From an uncultured Bacteroides sp. (lineage in GTDB: Bacteria > Bacteroidota > Bacteroidia > Bacteroidales > Bacteroidaceae), in contig NZ_CAUCSQ010000016.1 in NCBI RefSeq assembly GCF_958445495.1, forward strand, positions 1 through 64,000: DNA of 64,000 bases, written 5' to 3'. A program made the position numbers and the translations under genes. Each line of letters begins with the position of its first letter. Position 1 is the first letter of the stretch. The notes under the pieces are model-generated. The model was not told the origin of the DNA. It worked only from the letters and a program-made list of their open reading frames with translations, and searched no databases. This document shows, piece after piece, positions 16,594 to 25,178 of the stretch.

Positions 16594-18411
16594 TTATTGC
16601 AGTCGGAATACGATAGGAAGGGTATATTCTACAGCGACAGCTTGTCCGCGTTGTAGTCCCGGTTCCCATTTCGGCATATTGCTTACTACGCGCATGGCTT
16701 CCGTATCGAGTGCCGGGGATACGCTGCGTAATACTTTTACATTAGAGATGCTGCCGTCTTTTCCGATAACCATTTGAATGATGACTCTGCCTTGCTGTTT
16801 TTTTTCTTGTGCAGTGACAGGATACTTGATGCTTCTGGCAAGATATTGCATCAGGCCTTTTGTTCCACCGGGGAATTTGGGCATTGTTTCCACTACTTTG
16901 AAAGTTGTTTCTGCATTGTCTGTTTTTATACCTACTGCGTCAGGAGTTGAATCTCCTTTAGGACCATAACCCACTACGACAACTTCTTCCAAATCGGATT
17001 GTTTTATTTCTTCTGCTTTCGGAGGTTCGGGATTGGCTAGCCTGAACATAACGGGAACTGTAAATCTGACATTTACCGCTTTTCCTCTTTGTTTTCCCGG
17101 TTTCCATTTGGGCATGGCGGCAATTATTCGTATGGCTTCTTTGTCAAGATACGGGTCTACGCTACGGACTGTTTTTATATCTGCTATGCTTCCGTCTTTT
17201 TTAACGACGAAACATACAATCACACGTCCTTGTACACCTTTGGCATGGGCTTCAGCCGGATATTTGACGTTTTTGTGAATGTACTCCGTAAGTGCTTTCA
17301 TTCCTCCGGGGAATTCCGGCATTTCTTCCACAACTTCGAATACGACAGAGTCCGGCATGTTGTTGCCGTGGGTTTCAAATGTCTCTTTTATCTTTTTATC
17401 CTGCGGGAGAGTTGTCTTTTGAATTTCTTCTGCAGGAAGTTCGGGAAGGGGCGTTGTTTCAGGTTCCGGCGTAACTTGCGCTGTTGCCTGTCCCATCATT
17501 TCTTTGGCGAATTTTTCTGTGGTACGTGCTACCATTTCGATGTTGCTGACAATCATCAGTAAGGCGGCCAAGGGGAGAAACATGAGATACTTTGTTCTCC
17601 CTATTTCTTTTGTTCTTCGTTTGTTCATCATTTTAATACGTTTTTTGAGTGGTAAAACATTGAAACTATTTGATAAATTTGCTGCAGCCTTATGATGTGC
17701 CAGTCCTAACAAATGGTACTGGTATGATTTACTGTCATGTCCCGTTTCCAGTACCCGGCGGTCTGCCATGTATTCGAGGTTTCCTCTGACTTCCCGTTTC
17801 ATCAGCCAGATGAATGGATTGAACCAGCAGAATATACACATTAGTTCGCTGATTAATACGTCTACCGAGTGGTACTGGCGGGCGTGTGTTTCTTCATGGG
17901 TAATGATTTCACTGATTTCGGACTCTGTGTGTGATTGCGGATAGATGAATATCCAATGGAAAAAGGAAAACGGACCGTTTTCTTTCTCTAAAAGATGTAT
18001 GTGTACTCCTTGTATGCTACTTTTTGAGCACCGGATATGCAGGTGTATGATACTGCCTAATTGTATGAAAAAACGTGTAACTAGGAATAATACGCCGCTC
18101 CAATAGGTGATTTTCATGAAGAGCATGATTCGTTCTTGCCATTCCGTTGTCGATTCTTGCAGCGGGGTGACGGTTTGTTCCGGAAGTATGATTGTCGCAT
18201 AAAAATCTGCCATTGCCACCATGGGTTCATGGGCTTTTATCCATCCTTGAATGTTCAGCAGGGGATAAAGTAAGGAAACTGCAAAAAAACATAGCAAGGC
18301 TGTCCGACGCCAATGGAAGAAGGTGTCTTTATGGAAGAACAATCGGTAGAAGACATAGAATATGGCGATTGCTACATTTATCTTTAGAAAGTAGGCAAGT
18401 TCCGGAGTCAT
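16594..18411 (-). CDS. M56 (BlaR1-like) metallopeptidase with two TonB C-terminal domains
   Basis: This 605-residue membrane sensor protease has several membrane segments in the first 275 residues, with the zinc motif HEETH at about residue 171 (IITHEETHARQYHSVDVL) followed by the expected downstream glutamate region (REVRGNLEYMADR), and a last segment around TKYLMFLPLAALLMIVSNIEM. The remaining exported half carries a Pro/Glu-rich linker and two TonB-type C-terminal domains: VKYPAEAHAKGVQGRVIV...FTVPVMFRL (about 370-455) and IKYPVTAQEKKQQGRVII...YTLPIVFRL (about 515-605). A short VVVVGYGPKGDS stretch between them resembles a TonB-box/plug segment. It is paired with the BlaI-type repressor 18 nt upstream. 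The signal sensed is unknown. Confidence 0.9.
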   Translation of the reverse strand: MTPELAYFLKINVAIAIFYVFYRLFFHKDTFFHWRRTALLCFFAVSLLYPLLNIQGWIKAHEPMVAMADFYATIILPEQTVTPLQESTTEWQERIMLFMKITYWSGVLFLVTRFFIQLGSIIHLHIRCSKSSIQGVHIHLLEKENGPFSFFHWIFIYPQSHTESEISEIITHEETHARQYHSVDVLISELMCIFCWFNPFIWLMKREVRGNLEYMADRRVLETGHDSKSYQYHLLGLAHHKAAANLSNSFNVLPLKKRIKMMNKRRTKEIGRTKYLMFLPLAALLMIVSNIEMVARTTEKFAKEMMGQATAQVTPEPETTPLPELPAEEIQKTTLPQDKKIKETFETHGNNMPDSVVFEVVEEMPEFPGGMKALTEYIHKNVKYPAEAHAKGVQGRVIVCFVVKKDGSIADIKTVRSVDPYLDKEAIRIIAAMPKWKPGKQRGKAVNVRFTVPVMFRLANPEPPKAEEIKQSDLEEVVVVGYGPKGDSTPDAVGIKTDNAETTFKVVETMPKFPGGTKGLMQYLARSIKYPVTAQEKKQQGRVIIQMVIGKDGSISNVKVLRSVSPALDTEAMRVVSNMPKWEPGLQRGQAVAVEYTLPIVFRLQ

Positions 18412-18429
18412 GGCATATATGTTTTTCTG

Positions 18430-18795
18430 TTATTTTTCTTTTCCTTTTTCTATAAGTTCAATAATTTCTTTGAGGTCGTCAGCAGACAATTTTTGGTCTT
18501 TGGCGAAGAAAGAAACCATTTCTTTGTAAGAGTTCTCGAAATAGTTACGGACGACGCTGCTCATAAAATGGCGTTTGTATTCATTTTCCCGGATAGCGGG
18601 GGTATATTGATAAGTATTCCCCATACGTTTCGATATGACATATCCTTTTCGTTCGAGGTTCTTTACGATGGATGCTACCGTTGTGTATGGAGGAGCCGGT
18701 TGTGGGTACTTTGCGACAATGTCTTTGACGAAGCAGTTTTGCAACTCCCATATATAGAGCATTGCTTCTTCTTCTTGTATAGTTAACTTTTCCAT
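18430..18795 (-). CDS. BlaI/MecI-family winged-helix repressor
   Basis: This 121-residue dimeric repressor is of the type cleaved by BlaR1-like proteases. The N-terminal winged helix (about 1-75) contains LTIQEEEAMLYIWELQNCFV, PAPPYTTVASIVKNLERKGYV and RMGNTYQYTPAI; the C-terminal half is the dimerisation helix region. It sits immediately upstream of the M56 gene. Two palindromes overlap its own promoter (18811-18845), which suggests autoregulation. No beta-lactamase gene is in the window, so the pair probably controls envelope genes; this is an inference. Confidence 0.93.
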   Translation of the reverse strand: MEKLTIQEEEAMLYIWELQNCFVKDIVAKYPQPAPPYTTVASIVKNLERKGYVISKRMGNTYQYTPAIRENEYKRHFMSSVVRNYFENSYKEMVSFFAKDQKLSADDLKEIIELIEKGKEK

Positions 18796-18810
18796 GGATA
18801 TATTGTTTAA

Positions 18811-18854
18811 TTACGATTACTTCGCAAATCTACGAATATTTCGTAAATAGTCAA
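18811..18854 (-). promoter_or_regulatory. blaI-type promoter overlapped by two operator dyads
   Basis: On the minus strand the -33 TTGA (18851-18854), an 18-nt spacer and -7 TAGATTTG (18825-18832) form a promoter 30 nt before the repressor gene. A perfect dyad tacgaa-tat-ttcgta (18831-18845) lies between the two boxes and overlaps the -7. A second, one-mismatch dyad ttacga/tcgcaa (18811-18827) lies just downstream. Their centres are 19 bp apart. Confidence 0.65.
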
Positions 18855-18998
18855 TAGATAGCCAGTTAATTATTGTAAATGTCTGATTTTGTAAATAGAA
18901 TTTGAATGACGGGGCAATATGGATTTTACTTAGGCATGAAAAACGGATGTTTAAGCATTATTTTTGTCTGAATAATCTATGTTTAATGACTTTTAGGT

Positions 18999-19024
18999 AA
19001 AAAGCGGCTTATAAGCCGTTTTTT
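18999..19024 (+). terminator. Terminator-like hairpin with no obvious upstream gene
   Basis: The palindrome cggct-tata-agccg, flanked by AAAA on the left and TTTTTT on the right, has the form of a small rho-independent terminator. The nearest gene to the left is transcribed away from it, so it may end an unrecognised short transcript or insulate the promoter that overlaps its T-tract. Confidence 0.5.
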
Positions 19025-19049
19025 ATATAAAATAAATGAAATATATTTG
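19019..19049 (+). promoter_or_regulatory. Promoter of the outer-membrane barrel gene
   Basis: TATATTTG (19042-19049) matches the -7 consensus. TTTT (19019-19022) is 19 nt upstream at the -33 position. The start of transcription is expected near 19056. Confidence 0.5.
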
Positions 19050-19193
19050 CGGGTACAAAACTGACATGTAGAGATGGTAGTGTGTTTCGATGCGGATAAT
19101 AAAGCACGAAGGATTCCCCACACTTAGTAACGAAACTATTATTAATAACGCTGCCCGAAGGGAAGAGGGAAGCAAAATAAAAAAATAAATGAT

Positions 19194-19793
19194 ATGAAAA
19201 AAGGTTTGATTTTTGTGCTATTCGCACTTGTTTCAATTGTTTCTTATTCTCAAATTTCATGGAATGCCAAGGTAGGTATGAACATGAGTAACTTTACTGG
19301 GGATATGGATACTGACATGAGAATTGGATTTAATGTAGGTGTTGGTATGGAATATCAGTTCTCTGATATGTGGTCTATCCAACCTTCTTTAATGCTTTCT
19401 CAGAAGGGTGGTAAATATGATAAAGATGGAGAATCAGTAAAGTACAATCCTATGTATCTCGAAATTCCAGTATTGGCTGCTGCAAGATTTGCTGTTGCTG
19501 ATAATCAGAATATTGTAGTGAAAGCTGGTCCTTATTTTGCAGTTGGAATTGCTGGTAAAGCTAAATATGAATTTGATGGTGAAACAGAGAAGGGTGATTT
19601 CTTTGGTGACGGTGATGACCAATTTGGTGCAAAAAGATTTGATTGTGGTCTTGGTGTAGGTGTTGCTTATGAAATTAATAAGTTCTTTGTTGATTTGACA
19701 GGTGAATTCGGATTGACTAAGTTGTATGACGTGGAAGAAGGCAGTGCTCCGAAAAATATGAACTTCTCTATCGGCGTAGGTTACAAATTCTAA
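19194..19793 (+). CDS. Outer-membrane beta-barrel protein (porin-like, PF13568 type)
   Basis: This 199-residue protein has a clear signal peptide (MKKGLIFVLFALVSIVSYSQ). It has alternating strands typical of the small outer-membrane barrels of Bacteroidetes: WNAKVGMNMSNFTGD, RIGFNVGVGMEYQFS, WSIQPSLMLSQKG, YLEIPVLAAARF and a terminal aromatic FSIGVGYKF. The YLEIPVL motif and terminal Phe support this. The gene is more AT-rich than its neighbours and uses AT-ending codons, as highly expressed Bacteroides envelope genes often do. It has its own promoter and a strong terminator, so it is monocistronic. Confidence 0.9.
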   Translation: MKKGLIFVLFALVSIVSYSQISWNAKVGMNMSNFTGDMDTDMRIGFNVGVGMEYQFSDMWSIQPSLMLSQKGGKYDKDGESVKYNPMYLEIPVLAAARFAVADNQNIVVKAGPYFAVGIAGKAKYEFDGETEKGDFFGDGDDQFGAKRFDCGLGVGVAYEINKFFVDLTGEFGLTKLYDVEEGSAPKNMNFSIGVGYKF

Positions 19794-19825
19794 TAGAAAA
19801 ATTATACTCTCTTTATAATATCTCT

Positions 19826-19874
19826 AAAACTCCCTCGTTCCGCATTCTCTCTCTTGGAACGGGGGAGTTTTTTT
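19826..19874. terminator. Strong bidirectional terminator
   Basis: aaaactccctcgttcc (19826-19841) pairs with ggaacgggggagtttt (19856-19871), then T's. The A-run on the left makes it work for the leftward efflux operon as well. It separates the convergent barrel gene and the ABC permease gene. Confidence 0.85.
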
Positions 19875-19937
19875 GTTTTGGTAGAATGTATTTTAAATAA
19901 ATGACAGCTAATTCTGCTTATGATTATTCAATGCGGA

Positions 19938-21197
19938 TTATGAAAGTATTTTACTGTAATTTTTTTCTTTCTCTTTTAATTCTTTATACCTTTCTATTGC
20001 ATGTTTGCGGCTCATAAGTATTTGCCAGCGGTACACCCAGCAAGTCGTAAGGAAATAGATGCCGGTTTGTATCCATAAGGCTTTGTATTCAAAGGATACT
20101 TCATTAAGCGTAGCTCCCATATTGTTTATCTTTACGAAACCGTTGATTCCGAAAGTGGATGGAAAAATATAAGATACATATTTCCAAAATGCCGGAATTG
20201 CGGCTCCAGGCCAGGAGATACCGGAAATAAACAATAAAGGTACAGACGTGAAGACAAAGATTAACATGCATGTTTCGCGGTTACGGATGGCGATGGAAGC
20301 AGTCATGGCGAAGAAAATGCAGGCGGCCAGATAGGGGAGCACGAATAAGATTAAAGAACTGGGTTGCCCTATCTGATTAAGACTGAATAATCTGGGGACA
20401 ATGTATAATACGTAAAAACTAACTAATATATAGACTAAGAAATAACTGAGCCCTTTACCAAGTACGATTCGTAATGTCCCGTTATAATGTTTATTGATAG
20501 GGACAAGGTCTTTAAAACGATTATTTTCACGGGCTGTTCCGACTGCCAGACCCACTCCAAGCAACAACGTCTGTTGGATAATCAGCACTAATACGGCAGG
20601 AATGAGGAAAGCGGCAAAACCGGCAGTAGGGTTGAATATGGAGATTTCTTCATATTCTATGGGGTAGGCTGTAATTTCATCCTGCCGTTCGGTGGTGTTA
20701 CCGCTGCGGGCAATCTTGATATCCTTGTTCATATCCAATGAAACGGCAGTATTGGCTAACAGTATGGATTTGTAATATAGCAATCCGCTCATGTCACAGT
20801 AGATACTGACTTGTGTCTGCTTTCCTTGAGCAATGTTATCGCTGAAATCGGAAGGAATATAAATGATGCCGTAAGCATGCCGGTTCTTCAACATTTGTTT
20901 GGCTTCCTCCATGTCGGCGCAATAAGAAACAATCCGGACATCCGGTGTTGCGTCTACTTTTCTGAGATATTCACGACTCAGGGAGGAATGTGAATCATCG
21001 ACAACAACAGCCGGCACTTCCCGTACCACCTCATTGTCATAAATGAAACTGTACAACAAAGGATAGCCCAACGGGACAAGTATAAAGAATATCAATACCC
21101 CCTGGTCGCGAAAGGTCGTTTGAAACTCCCGCTTCCAGATATAAAACAGGTCATTGATACCCTGGACTATCTTATCTTTTAATTTTATATCTTTCAT
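19938..21197 (-). CDS. ABC-2 type transporter permease
   Basis: This is a 419-residue membrane subunit of a multidrug/lipid-type ABC exporter. One N-terminal membrane segment (GVLIFFILVPLGYPLLYSFIY, about residues 33-53) is followed by a large periplasmic domain (about 60-205) with VPAVVVDDSHSSLSREYLRK and a five- to six-segment C-terminal block (FAAFLIPAVLVLIIQQTLLLG onward). It overlaps the upstream permease by 1 nt (stop/start) and is the last gene of the tolC-hlyD-permease-permease operon. No ATP-binding subunit is encoded in the operon. Confidence 0.9.
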   Translation of the reverse strand: MKDIKLKDKIVQGINDLFYIWKREFQTTFRDQGVLIFFILVPLGYPLLYSFIYDNEVVREVPAVVVDDSHSSLSREYLRKVDATPDVRIVSYCADMEEAKQMLKNRHAYGIIYIPSDFSDNIAQGKQTQVSIYCDMSGLLYYKSILLANTAVSLDMNKDIKIARSGNTTERQDEITAYPIEYEEISIFNPTAGFAAFLIPAVLVLIIQQTLLLGVGLAVGTARENNRFKDLVPINKHYNGTLRIVLGKGLSYFLVYILVSFYVLYIVPRLFSLNQIGQPSSLILFVLPYLAACIFFAMTASIAIRNRETCMLIFVFTSVPLLFISGISWPGAAIPAFWKYVSYIFPSTFGINGFVKINNMGATLNEVSFEYKALWIQTGIYFLTTCWVYRWQILMSRKHAIERYKELKEKEKNYSKILS

Positions 21198-22378
21198 TAG
21201 GGTATGTATTTATAATAAATTAATGCTTCTTTCAGGCGGTGAACCACAAAGAAAGGGAGCATCATAAAAATTAATAGTGCCGTATAATTACTCCATGAAT
21301 AAGCCATGCTGTAACCGTTAAGCGCCTGGTCGACATAAATCAGGAAGTAATGACGCAATGGGAACAGATTGCTCAAAGCTTGGAGTACGGGATGCATAGC
21401 CATCACCGGAAATGAGAAACCGGAAATAGAGAAAGAAATGACTCCCCACAGAGAGGCAAAACTCAATCCGAGCCGAAGAGTAGGTAATGTGCCTATCATT
21501 ACGATGCCGCAACACTGTGATGCCAATACGAGACAAAGTGTGGCTAATATCATCGGGAAGATGCCGCTATTGCATGGGAAATGCAGGAACCCGTATAGGT
21601 ATACATTATAAAATATGCCCATGATGAAAAATACGGCCGTGTGGGGAAGTAATTTTCCGGCTAGCGCGATATAAATCGAGTTGTTGCTCATGCGTAACCA
21701 TTCGCGGGCTGTGCGGTCTTTGATTTCTACGCCGATTGAATAAACGGTTACCATAAATATCAATAGCATGAGGACACCGGGTATTAATGTGTTACATAGG
21801 TACACGGAATAATTTAGCCACGGGTTATTTAGCGGATGCGTATCAATTACGATTGGTTGTAGAAAGCCCATCGCCTGGTCTTCACTCGCGCCTTTCGCAT
21901 ACAAGGTTGTCCGTGTGGCAGAACCGGCCGTAAGTTCTCCCATCATTTTCATGTCCCTGAAAAGCAGGGAACCTGCAATCAGGTAAGAATAATTGGTATA
22001 AAAAGAAATTTTAGGCTGGCGCTGGCTTTGTGCTTCGGCGGATAGTCCTTTCGGAATATAGAAGAATCCGTATATTTTTCCTTCCTGTACGGCGATACGC
22101 GCATCTGTTACATTGCTGTAACGGGCAATCACACCGGTTTGTGAGAAAGCGTCCAGATTGCGTACGATGTTACGGGATGTAGATGAATTGTCCATATCTA
22201 CGACACCTGCCGGAAGATTTGTCGGAAGTCCCGAATCCATCAGGGTAGTGAAGAAAATATAGCAGAAAAGAGGGGATATAACCATGCAGAAGAGGTAAAG
22301 CGGGCGGGATACCAACCGCCTGCATTCTCTTCGCATGACTTGCCATAATGCTATATATTTCTTTTCTCTCTCTTTCAT
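21197..22378 (-). CDS. ABC-2 type transporter permease
   Basis: This 393-residue paralogue of the next gene has the same layout: an N-terminal membrane segment (LYLFCMVISPLFCYIFFTTLM), a periplasmic domain with LPAGVVDMDNSSTSRNIVRN, then six C-terminal segments from LCNTLIPGVLMLLIFMVTVYS. Two different permeases point to a heterodimeric pore. It starts 4 nt after the membrane-fusion gene and ends with a stop overlapping the next start, so translation is probably coupled. Confidence 0.9.
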   Translation of the reverse strand: MKEREKKYIALWQVMRRECRRLVSRPLYLFCMVISPLFCYIFFTTLMDSGLPTNLPAGVVDMDNSSTSRNIVRNLDAFSQTGVIARYSNVTDARIAVQEGKIYGFFYIPKGLSAEAQSQRQPKISFYTNYSYLIAGSLLFRDMKMMGELTAGSATRTTLYAKGASEDQAMGFLQPIVIDTHPLNNPWLNYSVYLCNTLIPGVLMLLIFMVTVYSIGVEIKDRTAREWLRMSNNSIYIALAGKLLPHTAVFFIMGIFYNVYLYGFLHFPCNSGIFPMILATLCLVLASQCCGIVMIGTLPTLRLGLSFASLWGVISFSISGFSFPVMAMHPVLQALSNLFPLRHYFLIYVDQALNGYSMAYSWSNYTALLIFMMLPFFVVHRLKEALIYYKYIP

Positions 22379-22382
22379 GGCT

Positions 22383-23375
22383 TTACTTATCGATGATGAC
22401 AGACATGCCCGGACGGAGATTCTCCACTTTTTCCATTGGAGAAGCTTTCACTTCGAACGTTTTCAAATCGAACTGGCCGGTTGTTTTAGTGGCTTTCCAT
22501 GCGGCGTAAGTGCCTAAATCTTTTAGGTAATATACTTTCAGCTTGATTGTTTTATTGTCAAGTGCAGGGATGATAGCCTCAAATTCGGAACCCATTGTCA
22601 GATTTTTGAGCAAATCTTCCCGTACATTGAATGTAACCCATATATCGTCCAATTTTGCAATGTTCATAATGGGTGCTCCCGTGCCTACGAGTTCGCCTAC
22701 TTTGGGAAATATTTCCGAAACTTCTCCGGCTGCCGAAGCGATAAGGTAAGTTTCTTTGATATATGATTCGACCTCGGCAACAGCTCCTTTCGCCTTGTTT
22801 ACCATTGCTTCTGCAGCCATCTTGTCTTCTCGTTCAGCTCCATTCTTCGCCATCATGTATTGGGATTTTGCAGCCTTTTCCGTGGCGATGGCGGCATCTC
22901 GTTGGGCGGTCACTTCATCGAGTTTCTGTGCAGGCATCACTCCCTGTTCATATAAATTTTTCACTCTTTTGTATGACTTTTCGGCAATGGTAACTCCTGC
23001 CAGTGATTTTTGCCACATTTCGTAGGCTGCCTGTATCTGCTCTTCTCGTGCCCCCTTAATCGCTTTTTCATTCTGTGCCTGTGCGGCGGCTTCCGCAGCG
23101 CGCGCCTGCTCCATTTTAGCTAAGATGTCCGGAGCCTCAAGGATGGCAAGCGTATCACCGGCATTGACCTGTTGCCCCTCTTTGACGCGAAACTCCAATA
23201 TTCGTCCAGGGACCTTGCTTGAAACACGGTATTCGGTAACTTCAGCCTGTCCTTGAATAATTTCAGGTCCTTTGCGAAGCATGAAAAAACCAACGACTGC
23301 AACAATGGCAATTACTCCCAGTAAAGTAAGGAATGCAAGCAGCATATTGCTGTTTTGTGATTTTATAGGTGTCAT
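22383..23375 (-). CDS. HlyD/EmrA-type membrane-fusion protein
   Basis: This 330-residue periplasmic adaptor has a single N-terminal membrane segment (MLLAFLTLLGVIAIVAVVGFFML, about residues 11-33). A lipoyl half-motif (EYRVSSKVPGRILEFRVKEGQQVNAGDTLAIL) precedes an Ala/Glu/Lys-rich coiled-coil hairpin (about 83-205); the second lipoyl half (LIASAAGEVSEIFPKVGELV) and barrel domain follow. It lies between the tolC gene (64 nt upstream) and the permeases, which fits a tripartite efflux pump. Confidence 0.92.
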   Translation of the reverse strand: MTPIKSQNSNMLLAFLTLLGVIAIVAVVGFFMLRKGPEIIQGQAEVTEYRVSSKVPGRILEFRVKEGQQVNAGDTLAILEAPDILAKMEQARAAEAAAQAQNEKAIKGAREEQIQAAYEMWQKSLAGVTIAEKSYKRVKNLYEQGVMPAQKLDEVTAQRDAAIATEKAAKSQYMMAKNGAEREDKMAAEAMVNKAKGAVAEVESYIKETYLIASAAGEVSEIFPKVGELVGTGAPIMNIAKLDDIWVTFNVREDLLKNLTMGSEFEAIIPALDNKTIKLKVYYLKDLGTYAAWKATKTTGQFDLKTFEVKASPMEKVENLRPGMSVIIDK

Positions 23376-23439
23376 ATAATAATGAATTATAAATTTAAAT
23401 TTATGGATTGTCTGTTTAATTATCAGTTATCGACTTTTA

Positions 23440-24894
23440 CTATTTAAGGGTTCCCAAAGACTTCTTCAGATAAATTTCCGTCAGTTTTACGTCTATCTGG
23501 GCGTCAATTTTCTCTGACTGGGCGGATAACCAGGCTGTTTGTGCTTCAAGCACATTACTGGTGGCTATTACTCCTTCTTTGAACCCGAGCGTGGCATAGC
23601 GGAGGTTCTCTTCTGCCTTTTCCATGTTTTTGGTAGACATTATCAGTTTTTTACCGGCTTCATTGACTTTGAAAGCGGCCTGGTTGACTTGCAGTTCTAT
23701 TTTTTCCCTGGCGTCTTGAAGCCGGTATTGTGCGATGCGTGCTTCTGCTTTAGCGGCTTTGGTCTTATAAATGCCTTCTCCCCAATGCCATATCGGTATC
23801 TGTACCATAATTCCGATGTTCCACATTCCTTTGAATTTGTTTTCAAAACTATTGAAGACGGAAGGATTGGTAACCATGTAGTTTCCCATTAATGCGATAG
23901 AAGGCAGGTGTTCGGAGCGGGTTACGTTCACTTTCTGCTTATAAATTTGCGTCGCTAGCTCCAGGCTGCGTATTTCCGGGCGATTGGCGTAAGCGGTAGA
24001 CAGGTCGAAATGAGTATCCGGCGTGAGTAGCGGAATGTCTTCCATATCTTCGTCTGCCAATGTGATGGGAGAACTTAAATCTATGCCGCATAGTTGACAT
24101 AACAACATTCGGGCAAGGCTTAGTCCGTCTTCTACTTTTGTCAGTGTCATTTCCGCTTCGTTTACTTTTACCCGTACAGACAGGCCGTCTGCTTTGGTTG
24201 CCACTCCTTCGGCAATCATTTTCTCCACATCGCTGTCCAACTGCCGTAATAGTTTCAAATAACTTTCCGCCAGTTTTTTCTTGTTGACTAGTGAAATAAC
24301 CTGCCAGTATGCTTGGTCGGTACTCATGATAACTTCCTGCATGCCTCCCTGGTGTTGCTGTTGGGCCAGTTCTTCGGCGTATTTTGTTATTTTGTTGTAA
24401 GCGCGGATTTTCCCGCCCATATAAAGAGGCTGGGTTAACGTGATGGCGCCTGCATAAACATTTCTTGTATCTGTACGCAGGGCGTCTGCCAATGAACTTC
24501 CGGCATTGTTAAGTGCGGAAGTTAGACTTGCGCTTAATTCGGGGATTTTGGAAGCGATTTCAGGATGTAACTGGGCAATTATTCCGGCTGCCTGTTCCAA
24601 CGGGCCGGATAGTCCTGTTCCCAGACCTGAAAGTGCGGCTTTCTGCTCATTGTTTAATAAAGAGAACTCTTTTTGGTTTCTCATATAAGCTCCGGTTGCC
24701 GAGAAATTGGGTAAGTAATTGGTAAATGCGGCTTTTCTTTGATAATGGGCTGCATTTATTTTTTCATTACTTATCAATAAGTCTTTGTTGTTGGCAAGGG
24801 CTAATGCACGGCAACTATCCAGACTTAATAAAGTTTGCGCTTTGGCTATAAAAGTCGTGCTTAACAGAATTGTCAGAAGAAATAGTTTTTTCAT
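23440..24894 (-). CDS. TolC-family outer-membrane efflux protein
   Basis: This is the first gene of the efflux operon and encodes about 484 residues. I chose the second ATG (MKKLFLLTILLSTTFIAKAQ), because it begins exactly with a signal peptide; the frame extends 4 codons further upstream. Two TolC repeats are visible, the first starting LLSLDSCRALALANNKDLLI and the second LSTAYANRPEIRSLELATQ, with IMVQIPIWHWGEG near the end and the C-terminal coiled coil FKEGVIATSNVLEAQTAWL. It has a near-perfect Bacteroides promoter at 25021-25051. Confidence 0.92.
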   Translation of the reverse strand: MKKLFLLTILLSTTFIAKAQTLLSLDSCRALALANNKDLLISNEKINAAHYQRKAAFTNYLPNFSATGAYMRNQKEFSLLNNEQKAALSGLGTGLSGPLEQAAGIIAQLHPEIASKIPELSASLTSALNNAGSSLADALRTDTRNVYAGAITLTQPLYMGGKIRAYNKITKYAEELAQQQHQGGMQEVIMSTDQAYWQVISLVNKKKLAESYLKLLRQLDSDVEKMIAEGVATKADGLSVRVKVNEAEMTLTKVEDGLSLARMLLCQLCGIDLSSPITLADEDMEDIPLLTPDTHFDLSTAYANRPEIRSLELATQIYKQKVNVTRSEHLPSIALMGNYMVTNPSVFNSFENKFKGMWNIGIMVQIPIWHWGEGIYKTKAAKAEARIAQYRLQDAREKIELQVNQAAFKVNEAGKKLIMSTKNMEKAEENLRYATLGFKEGVIATSNVLEAQTAWLSAQSEKIDAQIDVKLTEIYLKKSLGTLK

Positions 24895-25020
24895 CACATC
24901 TTGCATATTAATAAGGTGATACTTCTATTTTAAATAACCCGGTTCTTATGTAATTTGTTTATTGGGGCTGTCTGTTTTTTATATTTACTAGCCTAAACAA
25001 TAATTGCATAAACAACGATG

Positions 25021-25051
25021 CAAAAGTATATGCTTTCTATGAGAACACAAA
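25021..25051 (-). promoter_or_regulatory. Near-consensus promoter of the tolC efflux operon
   Basis: On the minus strand -33 TTTG (25048-25051), exactly 19 nt, then -7 TACTTTTG (25021-25028). This matches the Bacteroides sigma consensus at every fixed position. The untranslated leader would be about 120 nt. Confidence 0.75.
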
Positions 25052-25103
25052 AAGAATTAGCTTTTTTTAGAAATATAGAAAAATGAAATGGGGGAGGGAA
25101 AGA

Positions 25104-25139
25104 AAAAGGCTGTCCCTCGAATCGGAGGGGCAGCCTTTT
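25104..25139 (-). terminator. Terminator of mdh
   Basis: aaaaggctgtccctc and gaggggcagcctttt form a near-perfect 15-bp stem. Read on the minus strand it ends in TTTTT. It lies 40 nt past the mdh stop and separates mdh from the efflux operon. Confidence 0.85.
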
Positions 25140-25178
25140 GATATATAAATGTAAGGGGATTCTATTTATTATGGATAA

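Larger units (their letters stand above)
18796..19193. other. Intergenic region between divergent blaI-type and OmpW/porin-like genes
   Basis: There is no gene in these 398 nt. It holds, left to right, the repressor promoter and dyads (18811-18854), about 140 nt of AT-rich DNA with nothing recognised, a terminator-like hairpin (18999-19024), the outer-membrane gene promoter (19019-19049) and a long untranslated leader of about 135 nt. The leader includes a short inverted repeat agtgtg/cacact (19079-19084 and 19119-19124). Confidence 0.6.
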
